Shown here: positions 5,514 through 6,900 of the stretch, piece after piece | Position numbering within the stretch: position 1 is the first letter of the stretch | How the letters are laid out: every line of letters starts with the position of its first letter | Origin: Bacteroidota bacterium | Lineage (GTDB): Bacteria; Bacteroidota; Bacteroidia; Chitinophagales; Chitinophagaceae | Assembly (NCBI GenBank): GCA_947462495.1 | Contig: CANHOY010000088.1 | Coordinates: forward strand, 1 to 6,900 | Length of the DNA stretch: 6,900 bases | Direction of reading: 5' to 3' | The notes under the pieces: model-generated | Database searches by the model: none | Seen by the model: the letters and a program-made list of their open reading frames with translations, nothing else | Told to the model about the DNA's origin: nothing | Translations under genes and position numbers: made by a program

Positions 5514-6884
5514 ATGAATTCCTGGAAAGTGTATCAAGAGCAACACAAAGAACGATTTTTAGAAGAGCTTTTAACTTTATTGCGCATTCCTAGTATTAGT
5601 GCAAAAAGTGAAAACAATACGGATATGATTGCTTGTGCAAAAGCAGTGGAACAATCTTTAAAAGCAGCAGGTGCCCCTATCACAAAAATATATGAAACCG
5701 AAGGCCATCCCATTGTATATGGTGAAATAATGGTAGATCCTAAATTTCCCACTGTGTTAGTATACGGCCACTACGATGTACAACCTGCCGATCCTTTGGA
5801 ACTGTGGCATAGTAGCCCGTTTGAACCCACCATTAAAGACGGTAAAATTTTCGCAAGAGGTGCCTGCGATGACAAAGGACAATTTTATATGCACGTAAAA
5901 GCATTGGAGTTAATGACTCAAACTAATTCGATGTGCACGAATATTAAATTTATTATAGAAGGAGAAGAAGAAATAGGCAGTCCTAATTTAGCCAGTTTTG
6001 TAAAAACACATACCGATCTATTAAAAGCAGATGTAATATTAATTAGTGACACCGCTATGATCAGTATGGATGCCCCCTCTATTGATATTGGCGTTAGAGG
6101 ATTAAGTTATATAGAATTAGAAATTACGGGTCCTAATCGAGATTTGCATAGTGGAGTATATGGAGGTGCTGTTGCCAATCCTATTACTATTCTTTCTAAA
6201 ATGATTGCTTCTTGCCATGATGAAAATAATCATATAACCATTCCAGGTTTTTATGAGGATGTAATAGAATCTACCGAAGCAGAAAGAAAAAAAATGGCCG
6301 AAGCTCCATTTGATGAAGCAGCATACAAATCCGACTTAGGCATTCAAAATGTATGGGGTGAAAAAGGATACAGCACCAATGAACGCACAGGAATAAGACC
6401 CACATTAGAAGTGAATGGTATTTGGGGTGGCTATACAGGTGAAGGAGCAAAAACAGTTTTACCATCTAAAGCATTTGCAAAAATATCTTGCAGATTGGTG
6501 CCCAATCAATCTTCAGAAAAAATTACAGCAATGATATTAGCTCATTTTAAAAAAATTGCTCCTGCTCATATAACCGTACATGCATTTGAACATCATGGTG
6601 GAGAACCATATATCACGCCTATTGATTCGCATGAATACCAAAGTGCTGCTAAAGCCATTGCTACCTCTTTTGGTAAAGAGCCTATACCAGTTCGCGGAGG
6701 AGGTAGTATACCTATCTGTTCTTTGTTTGAAAAAGAACTAGGTTTAAAAATTGTATTTATGGGATTTGGATTGGACAGTGATAATTTACATAGCCCCAAT
6801 GAGAAATATGATATTGTTAATTTTTACAAGGGCATTGAAACCATTCCTTATTTCCACCAATTTTTTGCAGCCAAAAAAGCTTAA
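5514..6884 (+). CDS. M20-family metallopeptidase (carnosinase/CNDP-like dipeptidase)
   Basis: A 456-residue di-zinc hydrolase of peptidase family M20, subgroup of cytosolic non-specific dipeptidases; these cleave dipeptides or short peptides. Metal and catalytic residues are complete: H86 with D88 in YGHYDVQPADP, bridging D119 in GACDDKG, the E152-E153 pair (catalytic base and ligand) in EGEEEIGS, D179 in ISDT, and H426 in LHSPNE. The lid/dimerisation domain, inserted at about residues 200-360, includes DLHSGVYGG with H212, which in relatives contacts the substrate across the dimer. A glycine loop RGGGSIP (394-400) also matches the family. No signal peptide is present, so it should act in the cytoplasm. 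Length is normal for the subgroup. It starts 24 bp after the CDF gene with no Shine-Dalgarno sequence; no promoter is apparent, so it probably shares the upstream transcript. The exact substrate cannot be told. Confidence 0.93.
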   Translation: MNSWKVYQEQHKERFLEELLTLLRIPSISAKSENNTDMIACAKAVEQSLKAAGAPITKIYETEGHPIVYGEIMVDPKFPTVLVYGHYDVQPADPLELWHSSPFEPTIKDGKIFARGACDDKGQFYMHVKALELMTQTNSMCTNIKFIIEGEEEIGSPNLASFVKTHTDLLKADVILISDTAMISMDAPSIDIGVRGLSYIELEITGPNRDLHSGVYGGAVANPITILSKMIASCHDENNHITIPGFYEDVIESTEAERKKMAEAPFDEAAYKSDLGIQNVWGEKGYSTNERTGIRPTLEVNGIWGGYTGEGAKTVLPSKAFAKISCRLVPNQSSEKITAMILAHFKKIAPAHITVHAFEHHGGEPYITPIDSHEYQSAAKAIATSFGKEPIPVRGGGSIPICSLFEKELGLKIVFMGFGLDSDNLHSPNEKYDIVNFYKGIETIPYFHQFFAAKKA

Positions 6885-6887
6885 AGT

Positions 6888-6900
6888 ATGAAGGGGCCAA
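6888..6900 (+). CDS. Possible start of a further gene, cut by the right edge
   Basis: An ATG lies 3 bp after the stop of the M20 peptidase gene and opens M-K-G-P before the window ends. Tight spacing matches the gene run to its left, so this may be the next gene. Four codons are far too few to name a product, and the ATG could be incidental. Confidence 0.25.

Noticed and set aside
6593..6799. Minus-strand frames opposite the M20 gene (also 5534-5752 and 6271-6465)
   Set aside because: Fully covered by a firmly identified gene, no ribosome binding site or domain.

Overview
The window reads as an ordinary, densely packed chromosomal segment of an AT-rich member of the Bacteroidota. The basis is: (i) perfect -7 boxes of the phylum's TAnnTTTG type ahead of rpsP and ffh, one with a TTG box at the expected distance; (ii) few Shine-Dalgarno sequences and two apparent TTG starts; (iii) protein types such as a long YjgP/YjgQ permease, a START-like SRPBCC protein and a Tat-exported superoxide dismutase. 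A Chitinophagaceae-like lineage is a guess. I see no mobile element, CRISPR array, tRNA, rRNA or sign of recent transfer.

Left part (1-1633, minus strand): the 5' portion of rpsP (ribosomal protein S16), running off the left edge, and upstream of it the complete ffh (protein subunit of the signal recognition particle). The 109-bp gap between them holds an rpsP promoter. Both genes serve protein synthesis and co-translational membrane targeting.

Middle (1634-1903): a 270-bp AT-rich divergent intergenic region. It carries a -7 box for ffh, a candidate promoter and a clear Shine-Dalgarno sequence for the rightward genes, and a cluster of TTAACAA/TTGTTAA repeats that looks operator-like.

Right part (1904-6884, plus strand): five co-directional genes with gaps of about 12, 4, 39 and 24 bp, probably one transcript. 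They encode a small START-like protein, a LptF/LptG-family permease, a Tat-exported Mn-type superoxide dismutase, a CDF metal transporter with a C-terminal cysteine cluster, and an M20 (carnosinase-like) metallopeptidase. A further ATG 3 bp after the last stop may open another gene beyond the window. The group mixes envelope lipid transport (LptF/G, perhaps the START-like protein) with metal and oxidative-stress functions (superoxide dismutase, CDF). A shared envelope or metal-stress role is inference only.

I found no strong evidence for a previously undescribed system. The points most worth a second look are the in-frame START/permease junction with a non-ATG start, the repeat cluster ahead of the five-gene run, the exported superoxide dismutase next to a metal transporter, and the cysteine tail of that transporter.
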